Of a stretch of DNA of 64,000 bases, positions 17,050 through 26,511 are shown piece after piece; within the stretch, counting starts at the first letter, position 1, and every line of letters starts with the position of its first letter. The notes under the pieces were generated by a model. The model did not search any database and was not told the DNA's origin. It was given only the letters and a program-made list of their open reading frames with translations. The stretch comes from Amycolatopsis jejuensis (GTDB taxonomy: Bacteria; Actinomycetota; Actinomycetes; Mycobacteriales; Pseudonocardiaceae), in contig NZ_JNYZ01000032.1 in NCBI RefSeq assembly GCF_000717335.1, positions 1 to 64,000 of the forward strand. Direction: 5' to 3'. Position numbers and translations under genes: made by a program.

Positions 17050-17667
17050 ATGAGTCGGGACAGCCAGAAACGCCGCACGCGCAAAGCGCTCGTCGAGGCG
17101 GCGGGACGGCTGATCGCGGCGGGACAGCGGCCGTCGGTGGCCGAGGTCGCGGATGCCGCCGAGATCTCCCGGCGCACGGCGTACCGGTATTTCCCCAGCG
17201 CAGAGCAGCTGTCGGTGGAGGCAACGCTGGAGGCGACCCGGCAGAACATGGAGCTGTCGATCGAAGCGGGCAAGCCCGGCGAGCCGGTGTCCGGCCGGGT
17301 CGAACGCCTCGTCGACGCGCTCTCCCGGATGACCCTGGACAACGAAACGCTGCTCCGGCAGATGATCCGCTTCACTATCGACCGCGACGCCATCGAGCCG
17401 GGCGTGCCGCCGCGGCCGAGCCGACGGCTGGAGTACGTCGAACGTGCACTGGCTCCGCTACAGGACGAACTGGCGCCGAACGAACTCGACCGGCTGGCCC
17501 ACGCCCTCACCGTCGTCATCGGCATCGAGTCGACGATCGTGCTGCGGGACATCTGCGGCCTCGATTCCGCGGAAATTCTCCGCGTGCAGCAATGGGCCGC
17601 GCAGGCGTTGGTCAGCGCATCAGCAACGCCGTCGCCACCGCGGCAATCCCCTCACCGCGACCGGTGA
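17050..17667 (+). CDS. TetR/AcrR family transcriptional regulator (divergent from cupin)
   Basis: 205 aa from ATG 17050 ([11 protein letters not shown]). The HTH reads [20 protein letters not shown]. An ATG at 17008 would add 14 residues but lies inside the dyad, whereas GAGCGAGG precedes 17050. The last 19 codons (Ser/Pro/Arg-rich) overlap the convergent ispF gene by 56 bp, an unusually long tail overlap. Its likely targets are the adjacent cupin gene and itself. Confidence 0.85.
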   Translation: MSRDSQKRRTRKALVEAAGRLIAAGQRPSVAEVADAAEISRRTAYRYFPSAEQLSVEATLEATRQNMELSIEAGKPGEPVSGRVERLVDALSRMTLDNETLLRQMIRFTIDRDAIEPGVPPRPSRRLEYVERALAPLQDELAPNELDRLAHALTVVIGIESTIVLRDICGLDSAEILRVQQWAAQALVSASATPSPPRQSPHRDR

Positions 17668-18082
17668 GGCCGAGGCCGTCGGACGTCGTACCCGACACGC
17701 TCACCGGGCCGCCGACGGCGTCGCTCAGCACGCGTTGTGCCTCGTCCCGCCGCTTGCCGACCCGCGGGTGGTTGCCGATCACCTGCACCGTGGCGTTGGA
17801 CACGCGCCAGCCCCCGGCTTCGAGCAGCGTGCGGACCTCGGCCAGCATGTCCGCGCCGTGTGCGCCGTCCATGCGCGGGTCGCCGGTGCCGAACACCGCG
17901 CCGAGATCGCCGAGACCGGCAGCGGACAGCAGAGCGTCACACAGGGCGTGCGCTGCGACGTCGCCGTCGGAATGCCCGGCGCACCCGTCGACGTCCGGCC
18001 ACTTCAGCCCGGCGATCCAGCATTCCCGGCCCGCTTCGATCGGGTGGACGTCGACACCATTGCCGACCCGCAGCTCGTTCAC
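17612..18082 (-). CDS. 2-C-methyl-D-erythritol 2,4-cyclodiphosphate synthase
   Basis: 156 aa, standard length. The metal-binding DVHPI (D11, H13) near the N-terminus and [17 protein letters not shown] are intact, as is the C-terminal [12 protein letters not shown]. It cyclises CDP-methylerythritol phosphate in the MEP isoprenoid pathway. The start ATG overlaps the ispD stop by 4 bp (ATGA), so the two are translationally coupled. Confidence 0.94.
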   Translation of the reverse strand: MNELRVGNGVDVHPIEAGRECWIAGLKWPDVDGCAGHSDGDVAAHALCDALLSAAGLGDLGAVFGTGDPRMDGAHGADMLAEVRTLLEAGGWRVSNATVQVIGNHPRVGKRRDEAQRVLSDAVGGPVSVSGTTSDGLGLTGRGEGIAAVATALLMR

Positions 18083-18735
18083 AGGGGATCCTCCCGGTCC
18101 CCGCCCGCGACGAGCGCTTCGGCGAGGGTCAGTTCGAAGGCGCTCGCGACGCGCATCGCGTCCGGATCGCCGGGGACGGTGATGGCGCCTGCCGTGTCGG
18201 CGAGGCCCGGGTCGGCGGACGTCTCGAGCGCAGACCTGAACGCGCGCAAGGAAAATCCGATCGGAGTCTGCGCGCTGCGAAGGCTGTCCCGGTCCACGGT
18301 GGCGGTGACAACGCCGGTCTCGTCCGTGGTTTTCACCGTGTCCGACATCGGGAGCACCGGCACCACGACGGACGCGCCTTCACGGACCGCGTCCAGCACG
18401 TGACGGACAGTCTGTGGCGGAGTGAACGCCCGGAGCGCGTCGTGCACCAGCACGGTTGCGCCGGGAGACAGCGATGGCTCGACGGCGGTGAACACCTGCC
18501 GGAGCGAAGCGCCGGACTCGACCCGGCAGGGCAGCCCGCCGAGGGCCGCCGAAAACGACTTCGCACACCGCTCGGGGGCTGCGACGATGACCAGATCGAT
18601 CTCCGGTACGCCGAGCAGCCCCCGCACGGTGTGCGAGAGAAGTGCAGCACCATCGACCTCGGTGAGCGCAAGCCCGGGATCGGCCGGATGGTGTGCGACA
18701 GTCACGAACGCGACACTGACTACCTGCTGGTTCAT
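18079..18735 (-). CDS. Degenerate IspD (MEP cytidylyltransferase homologue)
   Basis: 218 aa, placed where ispD belongs between carD and ispF. The C-terminal half is recognisable ([31 protein letters not shown]). The N-terminal CTP-binding loop, AAGxGxR followed by PK in active enzymes, is replaced by [15 protein letters not shown]. The GGxxRxxSV block is changed to SGASLRQVF, and the lysine of the late KIT motif is missing (MRVAS). Known active IspD proteins need these residues. This copy may be inactive or scaffold IspF, with another IspD encoded elsewhere. Family assignment is firm; activity is doubtful. Confidence 0.8.
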   Translation of the reverse strand: MNQQVVSVAFVTVAHHPADPGLALTEVDGAALLSHTVRGLLGVPEIDLVIVAAPERCAKSFSAALGGLPCRVESGASLRQVFTAVEPSLSPGATVLVHDALRAFTPPQTVRHVLDAVREGASVVVPVLPMSDTVKTTDETGVVTATVDRDSLRSAQTPIGFSLRAFRSALETSADPGLADTAGAITVPGDPDAMRVASAFELTLAEALVAGGDREDPL

Positions 18736-18786
18736 CAGGTCGTGATCGTAGGGAACCGGTCCGGCGAGGCGAACCGGAGGACCCGG

Positions 18787-19278
18787 TCAGACCGTCGCGG
18801 TCTCCAGAACCTCGTCGAGAAGTGTTTCCGCCTTGTCCTCGTCGGTGCCTTCCGCAAGCGCGAGCTCGCTGACCAGGATTTGCCGTGCTTTCGCCAGCAT
18901 GCGCTTCTCGCCGGCTGAAAGTCCGCGGTCCTTTTCCCGCCGCCAGAGGTCGCGCACCACTTCGGCCACCTTGTTCACGTCGCCCGAGGCGAGTTTCTCC
19001 AGGTTGGCCTTGTACCGACGAGACCAGTTCGTGGGCTCCTCGGTGTGCGGAGCACGCAGAACATCGAAGACCTTGTCCAGTCCTTCTTGCCCGACGACAT
19101 CACGCACACCGACGATCTCGGCGTTGTCTGCGGGCACGCGAACCGTAAGATCCCCTTGCGCGACTTTGAGGACGAGGTACTTCTTCTCCTCGCCCTTGAT
19201 CACGCGGGTTTCGATGGCTTCGATGAGTGCGGCACCGTGGTGCGGGTAGACGACGGTCTCTCCGACCTTGAAAACCAT
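18787..19278 (-). CDS. CarD family transcriptional regulator
   Basis: 163 aa, nearly identical in plan to mycobacterial CarD. The N-terminal RNA-polymerase-interacting domain ([20 protein letters not shown]) is followed by a helical DNA-binding domain ([18 protein letters not shown]). CarD binds the RNA polymerase beta subunit and stabilises the open complex at many promoters, including rRNA promoters. GGGGCAGAGGAC provides the ribosome-binding site, and TAGGAT (minus strand, 19312-19307) is a possible -10 element. Essential in mycobacteria. The 297 bp to the divergent lipoprotein gene hold only the two promoters. Confidence 0.96.
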   Translation of the reverse strand: MVFKVGETVVYPHHGAALIEAIETRVIKGEEKKYLVLKVAQGDLTVRVPADNAEIVGVRDVVGQEGLDKVFDVLRAPHTEEPTNWSRRYKANLEKLASGDVNKVAEVVRDLWRREKDRGLSAGEKRMLAKARQILVSELALAEGTDEDKAETLLDEVLETATV

Positions 19279-19575
19279 GTGTCCTCTGCCCCTTTCGCTG
19301 ACTCCATCCTAGCACGGTCCCGAGACGGCCACCTAGCGGCCCGGGATCGTCGTCGCAGGTCAGCGGCCTGGACTGGGGTTGACAAACCGGAGCGGCCCGT
19401 GCTCATGCAGGTGAGCCGGGAACGGCTGCCCGGCACCGGAATCCCCATTCCGGAATCCACAGTGGACAGTGGTGGAGCGGCGAGCCGCCGATCGACCCCC
19501 ACCGGTTCCACGTGCGCGGACGCGCCCGGCTAGTCTTCGACGGGACGAGTGCCGTTGGAAGGGAAGGACTCTGAC

Positions 19576-20154
19576 GTGAGGCTGCAGAATCGCCGCGTGC
19601 TCGGTGCCGGGGTGGCGGCGCTCGGTGCCGCACTCGTGCTCGCCGGTTGCGGAGCCGGTCAGATCACCCAGACCGACACCCAGGAGCCCGCGGTCAACGG
19701 CACCTACGCGCAGGTGAAGACCATCGTGCTGCGCAATGCGGCCGTGCAGTACCCGGCGCAGGGTCCCGGCTACGCGGCAGGCCAGCCCGCGCCGCTCACG
19801 CTCACCATCGTCAACCAGGGCCAGCGTGACGACAAGCTCGTGTCGGTGATGTCGGAGGGCACCACCTCGCCCGCGCAGCTCTCCGGCGACACCGCGATCG
19901 TCGCCGGCCACTCGCTCGTGATCGGCCCGAAGGACGCCACCGAGTCCACCGCCGAGCACGCCCCGGCGTCCTCGAGCGCACCCGGCTCGGGCGCCACGCA
20001 GACCGACCTCGGCGTCGGCAAGGTCGTGCTGCAGGGCCTCAAGCAGCCGCTGTGGCCGGGCGCCACGATCAAGGTCGTCTTCACGTTCCAGAACGCCGGT
20101 CCGATCTCGGTCGACCTGCCGGTCGCCGCGCCTGCCACCACCTCGGCGCACTGA
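19576..20154 (+). CDS. LpqE-like lipoprotein
   Basis: 192 aa. The signal peptide ends in a lipobox LAGC (Cys25). The mature domain is beta-rich (ITIVNQGQRDDKLVSVMS-type Ig-like pattern) and a Ser/Ala linker follows the first half. Position between carD and radA matches lpqE (Rv3584) of M. tuberculosis, and the pattern resembles small copper-chaperone-like lipoproteins, but I see no His/Met metal motif. GTG 19576 is preceded by GGAAGGA. Function unproven. Confidence 0.8.
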   Translation: MRLQNRRVLGAGVAALGAALVLAGCGAGQITQTDTQEPAVNGTYAQVKTIVLRNAAVQYPAQGPGYAAGQPAPLTLTIVNQGQRDDKLVSVMSEGTTSPAQLSGDTAIVAGHSLVIGPKDATESTAEHAPASSSAPGSGATQTDLGVGKVVLQGLKQPLWPGATIKVVFTFQNAGPISVDLPVAAPATTSAH

Positions 20155-20209
20155 CCCGGCACACTGACGTTCCGCGATTCTGTCGGTACCCGCCGCTAGC
20201 CTCGCTCCT

Positions 20210-21571
20210 GTGGTGAAGAAGACCAGCACCGTGCACCGGTGCGCGGAATGCGGATACGAGACGCCGAAGTGGGTCGGGCGCTGCCCGGAATGCCAGGCGT
20301 GGGGCACGCTCGAGGAACGCGGTAACGCCAAACCGGCGATCGCGCGGGTGGCCGCCGGGGCGCCGAGTGCGCCCGCACGGCCGATCGCGGAGGTCGACGT
20401 CGAGGCCGCCAGGGCCAAGGCCACCGGCGTGGCCGAGCTCGACCGCGTGCTCGGCGGCGGTCTCGTTCCCGGCGCGGTGGTGCTGCTCGCCGGTGAACCC
20501 GGGGCAGGCAAGTCAACGCTGCTGCTCGAGGTCGCCTACCAGTGGGCGGTCACGGCGGGGCGGGCGCTGTACGTCACGGGCGAGGAATCCGCAGGTCAGG
20601 TCCGGTTGCGGGCCGAGCGCACCGGCAACGTGCACGGGGAGATGTACCTCGCCGCGGAGAGCGACCTGTCGTCGATTCTCGGGCACGTCGACGCGGTGAA
20701 GCCGGGCGTGCTCATCGTCGATTCGATCCAGACCATGGCATCACCGCAGGTCGAGGGCTCGCCGGGCGGGGTGACGCAGGTACGCGCGGTCACCGCGGGG
20801 CTGGTCGCGCTCGCGAAGGAACGCGGGCTGCCGGTGGTGCTCGTGGGGCACGTCACGAAGGACGGGTCGGTCGCCGGTCCGCGCGTGCTGGAGCATCTCG
20901 TGGACGTCGTGCTGCAGTTCGAGGGGGACAAGCACTCCACGCTGCGGATGGTGCGCGGCATCAAGAACCGCTTCGGCGCGGCGGACGAGATCGGCTGTTT
21001 CGAGCTCACCGAGGAAGGCATCGTCGGCGTACCCGATCCGTCCGGGCTGTTTCTCAGCCGCACGGCGGAACCGGTGCCGGGCACGGCGGTCACCGTTGCG
21101 GTGGAAGGCAAACGGCCGCTGCTCGGGGAGGTGCAGGCGCTCGTGTCGAGCAGCGGGATGCCGCAGCCGCGGCGCGCGGTGAGCGGTCTCGATTCGGCAC
21201 GCGTCGCCATGGTGCTCGCGGTGATGGAAAAGCGCGGCCGGATGAAGCTGGGCGACAAAGACGTGTACGTCGCCACCGTCGGCGGCATGAAGATCACCGA
21301 GCCGGCCATCGACCTCGCGCTGGTGCTCGCGCTCACCTCTTCACTGCACGACGTGGCGCTGTCGCCGCGGCTGGTCGCGGTCGGGGAGGTCGGGCTGGCG
21401 GGAGAGGTCCGGCGGGTGCCGAACGTCTCCCGCCGCCTTGCCGAGGCGGCCCGGCTTGGGTTCACGCATGCGCTGGTACCGCCGGATTCGGGCAAGCTCC
21501 CGGACAGTATCCGGGTGCTGGAGGTGCCCGACGTGGCGAGTGCGCTCAACGCGGCCAACCACGCGAAGTGA
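20210..21571 (+). CDS. DNA repair protein RadA
   Basis: 453 aa, full length. It has an N-terminal zinc finger with C11, C14, C25 and C28 (HRCAECGY, GRCPECQ), a RecA-type ATPase with GEPGAGKS, the RadA signature IKNRFG, and a C-terminal Lon-like domain (KDVYVATVGGMKI). It helps branch migration during recombination. GTG start at 20210. In mycobacteria disA follows radA; here the next gene is convergent and unrelated, so that synteny is broken. Confidence 0.94.
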   Translation: MVKKTSTVHRCAECGYETPKWVGRCPECQAWGTLEERGNAKPAIARVAAGAPSAPARPIAEVDVEAARAKATGVAELDRVLGGGLVPGAVVLLAGEPGAGKSTLLLEVAYQWAVTAGRALYVTGEESAGQVRLRAERTGNVHGEMYLAAESDLSSILGHVDAVKPGVLIVDSIQTMASPQVEGSPGGVTQVRAVTAGLVALAKERGLPVVLVGHVTKDGSVAGPRVLEHLVDVVLQFEGDKHSTLRMVRGIKNRFGAADEIGCFELTEEGIVGVPDPSGLFLSRTAEPVPGTAVTVAVEGKRPLLGEVQALVSSSGMPQPRRAVSGLDSARVAMVLAVMEKRGRMKLGDKDVYVATVGGMKITEPAIDLALVLALTSSLHDVALSPRLVAVGEVGLAGEVRRVPNVSRRLAEAARLGFTHALVPPDSGKLPDSIRVLEVPDVASALNAANHAK

Positions 21572-22636
21572 TCAGCCCGGCTGGTTGGTGATCTCGTAGG
21601 TGTACTTCGCCGAGCTGATCCTGGTGCCGGGTTGGAAGCCGTACGCCTGGTTCATCGCCAAGGCCTGCACCTCCACCAGCTGGTTGGTCCTGCGGTCGAC
21701 GGTCGCGATCAGCTTCACCCACCCGCTGACCGAGATGAACTCCGAATCCGTCGCCGACGACCGGTGGAAGCCACTGTCCGGGTTCCCCATCGCCGAGATG
21801 AGCGCGGCCCGCAGCGGGGCCGGAGCCTGCCCGGAGGCGAGCACGCTGAGGATCATCCCGGTTGCGCTCTGGTAGGGGAACCTCATGTCCCGCTGCGGTG
21901 CGCCGTAGGTCTCCGGCTGAGCCAGTGGCCCGTATTCGTGGGACCCCTGGGCGGCCATGTCGGTCATGATGCGTTTGATCAGCTTGTTGGCCTCGAGCGG
22001 CAAGGAATCGATGAACGTCGGGTCCGGCCGATACCAGCCGGTGCTCAGCGTCGGGCTGGGGTACGGGAAGGCCCCGGCGAAATGTCCGCCCGGCCCGGTC
22101 TCCTCGAGCGTCGCCGGCTCGGGCGGCTGGTCGACGACCGCGCGGAGGACGCCGCCGATCGGCTGCGCCCCGGCCATCCGGGTCCAGCGGCGTTTCCACA
22201 GCCCGGACGGGTCGGACGGAATCCACCAGTCCACTCGTTGCGGCACGGAGAACGCCGTGCGCCCGTTCACCACCACGGTGCCGGTGTACTCGTTCACGAC
22301 GTGGGTGAACGGCGCTCCCGCAACCCGGGTGGACGATTGCGGACCGGCGGGGGCGACCGTGGTCGAGGAGTTGCTGATCTCCCGTGCCACGACGACGCCG
22401 CCGGTCACCACGATGACGGCCGCAGCCACGGCAATCCACCGCCACGCGCCGGTACGCGTTTTCCTTGGCGGGGAAGACGAATCGGCCGAATCGCTCTCCG
22501 CGTCGGCCGCGCGCATCAGGCTCGCCCGTGCCCGGTCGAACTCCGTCCGGTCGGCGCTGCGGTGCGGATGCAGTGCGGCCAATGCCTCGTCGAGCTCGGC
22601 GTCGGACCACAGGTGCCGGACATTTTCGTCTCTCAC
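21572..22636 (-). CDS. CU044_5270-type membrane protein, probable sigma-factor partner
   Basis: 354 aa. A cytosolic N-terminus of about 65 residues (SDAELDEALAALHPH) is followed by one membrane segment (about 69-91, WIAVAAAVIVVTGGVVVA) and a large extracytoplasmic domain. The gene overlaps the upstream ECF sigma gene by 4 bp (GTGA) with AAGGA as ribosome-binding site, the arrangement of a sigma/anti-sigma pair. There is no zinc-binding HxxxCxxC motif. An anti-sigma role is inference; the family is commonly found beside such sigma factors. Confidence 0.72.
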   Translation of the reverse strand: MRDENVRHLWSDAELDEALAALHPHRSADRTEFDRARASLMRAADAESDSADSSSPPRKTRTGAWRWIAVAAAVIVVTGGVVVAREISNSSTTVAPAGPQSSTRVAGAPFTHVVNEYTGTVVVNGRTAFSVPQRVDWWIPSDPSGLWKRRWTRMAGAQPIGGVLRAVVDQPPEPATLEETGPGGHFAGAFPYPSPTLSTGWYRPDPTFIDSLPLEANKLIKRIMTDMAAQGSHEYGPLAQPETYGAPQRDMRFPYQSATGMILSVLASGQAPAPLRAALISAMGNPDSGFHRSSATDSEFISVSGWVKLIATVDRRTNQLVEVQALAMNQAYGFQPGTRISSAKYTYEITNQPG

Positions 22637-23238
22637 AGTTCCTTCGCCTCCTCGCGGTTCGATGCGGCTGCGTTCGTGCGCAGCCATCGGCGGATCCGGT
22701 GCAGCCGGGACCGGACGGTGCCCGGTGGTACGCCGAGTGCTTCGGCGACTTCCACCGGTTCCAGCCCCGCCCAGGAAACCAGCAGGAGCGTGTCGCGGTC
22801 GGCCACGCTGAGCTTGGCGAGCGCTCCGGCGAGCTGGGCCGCGCGAGCCTGCGCGTCCACTTGCTCGGCGACGCGGGTGTCGTGCCCGCCGTGGCCGCGC
22901 TCGCCGGAGTTCGCCAGCCGCGCCGTGGCCCGCAGCGCCCGGGTTTCGCTGCGGACGTGGTGCCGCAGCAGGTTCGTCGCGATCCCGTACAGCCACGAAC
23001 GCGCGGTGCCGAGCTCCGGCCGGTACGACTCCCGCCGCCGCAGCGCGACGAGGAACGTCTCGGCGACGAGGTCGTGTGCGGTCTCCGTGCCGACGCGCCG
23101 CGAAAGGTAGCGGTGCATCGCGGCGGCATGAGTGTCGAACAGCCGTCCGAAGGCTGGGGCCGGATCGGGTCCGCCCAGGTCGGGGCGGTCCTGCGCGCCG
23201 GGTAACACCGGGTCGGGACCGTCGTGGATCACCTGCAT
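22633..23238 (-). CDS. ECF RNA polymerase sigma factor
   Basis: 201 aa. Sigma region 2 is TAHDLVAETFLVALRR with ARSWLYGIATNLLRHH, and region 4 is LSVADRDTLLLVSWAGL plus the HTH PVEVAEALGVPPGTVRSRLHRIRR. There is no long C-terminal extension. It is the first gene of a two-gene operon with the single-pass membrane protein ending at 21572. The ECF group cannot be set by eye. Confidence 0.9.
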   Translation of the reverse strand: MQVIHDGPDPVLPGAQDRPDLGGPDPAPAFGRLFDTHAAAMHRYLSRRVGTETAHDLVAETFLVALRRRESYRPELGTARSWLYGIATNLLRHHVRSETRALRATARLANSGERGHGGHDTRVAEQVDAQARAAQLAGALAKLSVADRDTLLLVSWAGLEPVEVAEALGVPPGTVRSRLHRIRRWLRTNAAASNREEAKEL

Positions 23239-23277
23239 ACCGGCAATTGCCCGCAGCGCTCCGCAGCGTTCACGGCA

Positions 23278-23811
23278 TCACCAGATCGGGTGATCGCTGA
23301 ACTTCTCGAGCGTGCTCACTGACGGCCGGACGTACCAGAGCCCCGCCGCGTACCCGGCGAGGCCGATGGCGAAATTCGCCCCCGTCGCCAGCAGTTCGGT
23401 GAGGCCGAGCCTGCCGTGGTCGCCCCACAGGTCCACCAGCGCGGACAGCGTGAGGGCGAACAGGCAGCTGATGCACAGCGCGGTGAAACAGGCGGTGAGC
23501 ACCGTGCGGGTGCTACGGGCGCGGGCGATGACCAGGTAGTCACCCTGCAGGCAGCGGCGCGCGGACAGCACTACCAGCGCGGTGGCGGCCACCGACAGCG
23601 CGGGCAGCAGCAACCCGAGGGCGCCGAGCGGTACGCGCGGGAGCCCGTGCCCGTGCAGCGGGCGGTTGACGAACACGGTGAGACCGAGCACGAGCAGCGT
23701 GCCGATGAGCAGCGCGACCCCGGTGACCAGGGAACCTGCGCGTACCCGGGCGGCGAAGAGCGCCGGCAGCGGAGCGTACTCCGCGGCCTGCTGCCCGTAG
23801 TACTGCTTCAC
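23278..23811 (-). CDS. Hypothetical four-span membrane protein
   Basis: 177 aa with four hydrophobic segments at about 29-46, 62-84, 104-127 and 137-160. Polar text is limited to the N-terminus (KQYYGQQAAEYAPL) and the loops. GTG 23811 is preceded by GGAGGTGA. No family recognised. It lies 39 bp upstream of the ECF sigma gene on the same strand and could be part of that transcript. Confidence 0.7.
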   Translation of the reverse strand: MKQYYGQQAAEYAPLPALFAARVRAGSLVTGVALLIGTLLVLGLTVFVNRPLHGHGLPRVPLGALGLLLPALSVAATALVVLSARRCLQGDYLVIARARSTRTVLTACFTALCISCLFALTLSALVDLWGDHGRLGLTELLATGANFAIGLAGYAAGLWYVRPSVSTLEKFSDHPIW

Positions 23812-23853
23812 CCGTCACCTCCGCGCCGCAACCCGAATGAACGTGCAAATGCT

Positions 23854-23903
23854 CGTGAAGACCACCTTAACGGAATCGGATTCCGGCAAGGAGGCCTTCA
23901 CGG
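23854..23903. repeat. GTGAAGG-type palindromic repeat pair
   Basis: Two units, 23854-23873 (degenerate) and 23883-23903 (CCGGCAAGG-N3-CCTTCACGG), are joined by the 13-bp palindrome GGAATC-G-GATTCC (23872-23884). The same linker and arms occur at 228-259. Intergenic, upstream of the membrane-protein gene ending at 23278. Confidence 0.75.
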
Positions 23904-23937
23904 CACTTGTCACCGAGGTGTGCTAACGCCGTGCCCG

Positions 23938-26475
23938 TCAGTCCTTGGCCGCGAGCAGGTTCGCGCAGCGGATGAGCCCGAGGTGGGAGTATGCCTGCGG
24001 GTGGTTGCCCAGTGACCGTTCGGCGACCGGGTCGAACTGCTCCGGCAGCAGCCCGGTGGGACCGGCGGCGTCGACGATCTGCGTGAACAGCTCCTGTGCC
24101 TCGTTGCTCCGCCCGGTGCGCAGGTAGGCCTCGATCAGCCAGGCCGCGCAGATGTGGAACCCGCCCTCACCGCCGGGCAGGCCGTCGTCGCGGCGATAGC
24201 GGTACACCGTCGACCCGCTGCGCAGCTCCGCCTCGATCGCCGTGACGGTCTTCTGGAACCGCTCGTCGGCCGGGTCGATGAGACCGGTGAGGCCCACGAA
24301 GAGCGAAGCCGCGTCGAGGTCGGTGCCGTCGTAGGCGGTGGTGAACGCCTGCACCTCCTCGTTCCAGCCGTGTTCCAGCACGTCGGCCTTGATCCGGTCG
24401 CGCAGCTTTGGCCAGGCACCCGGGATCCCGCGGCCGTACTCGTTGCCGAGCTTCACCGCGCGGTCGATCGTCACCCAGCACATGACCCGCGAGTACACCC
24501 GGTGCCGCGGCACGTGCCGCTCCTCCCAGATGCCGTGGTCCGGCTCGTTCCAGCGCCGCGTGACGGCCTCGGCCATCGCCCGCACCAGCTGCCAGTCCTC
24601 GTCCCTCAGCTCGCCGCGGACCTCGGCCAGCGTGCCGACCAGCTCCACGACCGGGCCGAACACGTCGAGCTGGACCTGGTGGTTGGCGAGGTTGCCGACG
24701 CGTACCGGCCGCGACCCGGCGTACCCGGGAAGGGATTCGATGACCGCCTCGGCCCCGATCACGCTGCCGGCCAGCGTGTACAGCGGGTGCAGCCGTTCCG
24801 GACCGGCCAAAGTGGACAGCACGCCGTGCAGCCAGCGCAGGTAGCCCTCGGCTTCCTCGAGCGAACCGAGGTGCACGAGCTCCCGCACGGTCATCGCGGC
24901 ATCGCGGATCCAGCAGTAGCGGTAGTCCCAGTTGCGGACCCCGCCGATCTCCTCCGGCAGCGACGACGTCGCGGCGGCCAGCACGCCGCCGGTGTCGGTG
25001 TTCACCAGCCCGCGCAAGGTCAGCGCGGACCGGCGCACCAGCTCGGTCTCCACGGTGGGCAGCTTGAGCTTCGCCGCCCAGTCGCTCCAGTACCGGCCCG
25101 CGCGGTCGCGACGGTCCACTTCGGACAGTTCATGGTCGCTGAGATCCGTGGTACCGCACCGGAGTTCGAGCACCACCGGCTCTTCCGGCTTCGGCTCGAC
25201 GAGCGCGGTCGCGGTGTCGTGCAGACCGTCGGACGTGATGGACCATTCGACGCCGGGCGCCCGCAAGACGAACGGCTCCGACGTGCCGAGCACGCGCAGG
25301 CCCTCGGCCTCGGCGACCAGTTTCACCGGCACGCCACCGAATTCCGGCCGCGGAGCGAACACCACCTGCGCCGACGTCTCGCCGGAGATCACCCGCACGA
25401 TGTCGGTGCGGTGTGCGGGACTTTCCGGTTCGAGGTAGTCCGTGACGAGCAGCCGGGACCAGCGGGTCTCGACCGTCATCGTGTTCGGCAGGTAGCGCTG
25501 CCCGAGCGGAAGCCCGTTGCGGTGCGGCTTGATCGAGAAGTGCCCGGCACCCGGTCCGCCGAGCAGGTCGGCGAACACCGCGGGCGCGTCGGCACCCGGG
25601 TGACACAGCCAGGTCAGCCTCGCATCCGGCGTGACCAGCGCGACCGAACGCTCGTTGGCGAGCATCGACAGCCGCTCGATCGGCGGCGCCGATTCGCCGT
25701 ACAGCCAGTTGCGCCGCTCTTCGAGCATGAAGGCGAGCACGATCGCGACGTCGACGGTGTCGGGCACCCGGTAGGCGGCCAGCGATTCGCCGTCGCCGAC
25801 CTTGATGCCGAGGTCCGGCCCGGACAGCCGGGCGAACGCCTTCTCGTCGGTGACGTCGTCGCCGAGGAAGATCGCGGCGGTGGCGCCGACCTGGTGGCGG
25901 AGAGCGTCGAGCGCGTTTCCCTTGTCCGTCTGCACGACCGCGAGCTCCACCACCTCCTTGCCGTCGGTGGTCGACACGCCTTCCCACTTCGCCGGTCCGT
26001 CGTGCACGGCGGCGAGCACGCGGCGGCCGGCGGTGTGCTCGGCGCGGCGCACGTGCACCGCGATGCTCGCCGGCTTGACTTCCAGCGACACCCCGGGCAC
26101 GTCGAGCACCAGCTGTTCCAGCTCGTGCTCCAAGCGCCGGTGCAGGGACTTCGCCTGTTCGTCGAGGGCATGGATGAACCCGATGTCGAACTCGGACCCG
26201 TGGCTGCCGACCAGGTTGACCTCGGCGGGCAGCCGCGACAGCGTCGCGAGGTCCCGCAGCGCCCGCCCGGAAATCACGGCGGTGGTGGTTTCGTGCAGGC
26301 CGGCGAGAGATCTGAGCGCCCCGACGGACTCCGGCAGCGGCCGGGCCTCGTCGGGGTTGGCGGTGATGGGGGCCAACGTGCCGTCGTAGTCGCAGGCGAC
26401 CAGCAGGCGCGGGGTACGGGCGATCTGCACGATCGCGCGCCGTAGTTCCGCGGGCAACGCCTCGGCGGTCAACAC
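23938..26475 (-). CDS. Trehalose-6-phosphate phosphatase / GH15 glycosidase fusion
   Basis: 845 aa. Residues 1-260 are an OtsB phosphatase of the HAD fold: DYDGT (29-33), SGR (69-71), SHGSE (91-95) and GDDVTDE (205-211). Residues about 265-845 are a GH15 enzyme: N-terminal beta domain, NWDYRYCWIRDA (515-526), catalytic acid in GIWEE (E651) and catalytic base in PEQFDP (E812). GH15 members in mycobacteria include a trehalase, so one chain may both make and cut trehalose. The gene follows otsA by 36 bp. Start is GTG 26475 or TTG 26472; AGGAGGAG is immediately upstream. Confidence 0.9.
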   Translation of the reverse strand: MLTAEALPAELRRAIVQIARTPRLLVACDYDGTLAPITANPDEARPLPESVGALRSLAGLHETTTAVISGRALRDLATLSRLPAEVNLVGSHGSEFDIGFIHALDEQAKSLHRRLEHELEQLVLDVPGVSLEVKPASIAVHVRRAEHTAGRRVLAAVHDGPAKWEGVSTTDGKEVVELAVVQTDKGNALDALRHQVGATAAIFLGDDVTDEKAFARLSGPDLGIKVGDGESLAAYRVPDTVDVAIVLAFMLEERRNWLYGESAPPIERLSMLANERSVALVTPDARLTWLCHPGADAPAVFADLLGGPGAGHFSIKPHRNGLPLGQRYLPNTMTVETRWSRLLVTDYLEPESPAHRTDIVRVISGETSAQVVFAPRPEFGGVPVKLVAEAEGLRVLGTSEPFVLRAPGVEWSITSDGLHDTATALVEPKPEEPVVLELRCGTTDLSDHELSEVDRRDRAGRYWSDWAAKLKLPTVETELVRRSALTLRGLVNTDTGGVLAAATSSLPEEIGGVRNWDYRYCWIRDAAMTVRELVHLGSLEEAEGYLRWLHGVLSTLAGPERLHPLYTLAGSVIGAEAVIESLPGYAGSRPVRVGNLANHQVQLDVFGPVVELVGTLAEVRGELRDEDWQLVRAMAEAVTRRWNEPDHGIWEERHVPRHRVYSRVMCWVTIDRAVKLGNEYGRGIPGAWPKLRDRIKADVLEHGWNEEVQAFTTAYDGTDLDAASLFVGLTGLIDPADERFQKTVTAIEAELRSGSTVYRYRRDDGLPGGEGGFHICAAWLIEAYLRTGRSNEAQELFTQIVDAAGPTGLLPEQFDPVAERSLGNHPQAYSHLGLIRCANLLAAKD

Positions 26476-26511
26476 TCCTCCTCAGGAGGTCCAGCGCGGT
26501 ACGGGGGGAGG

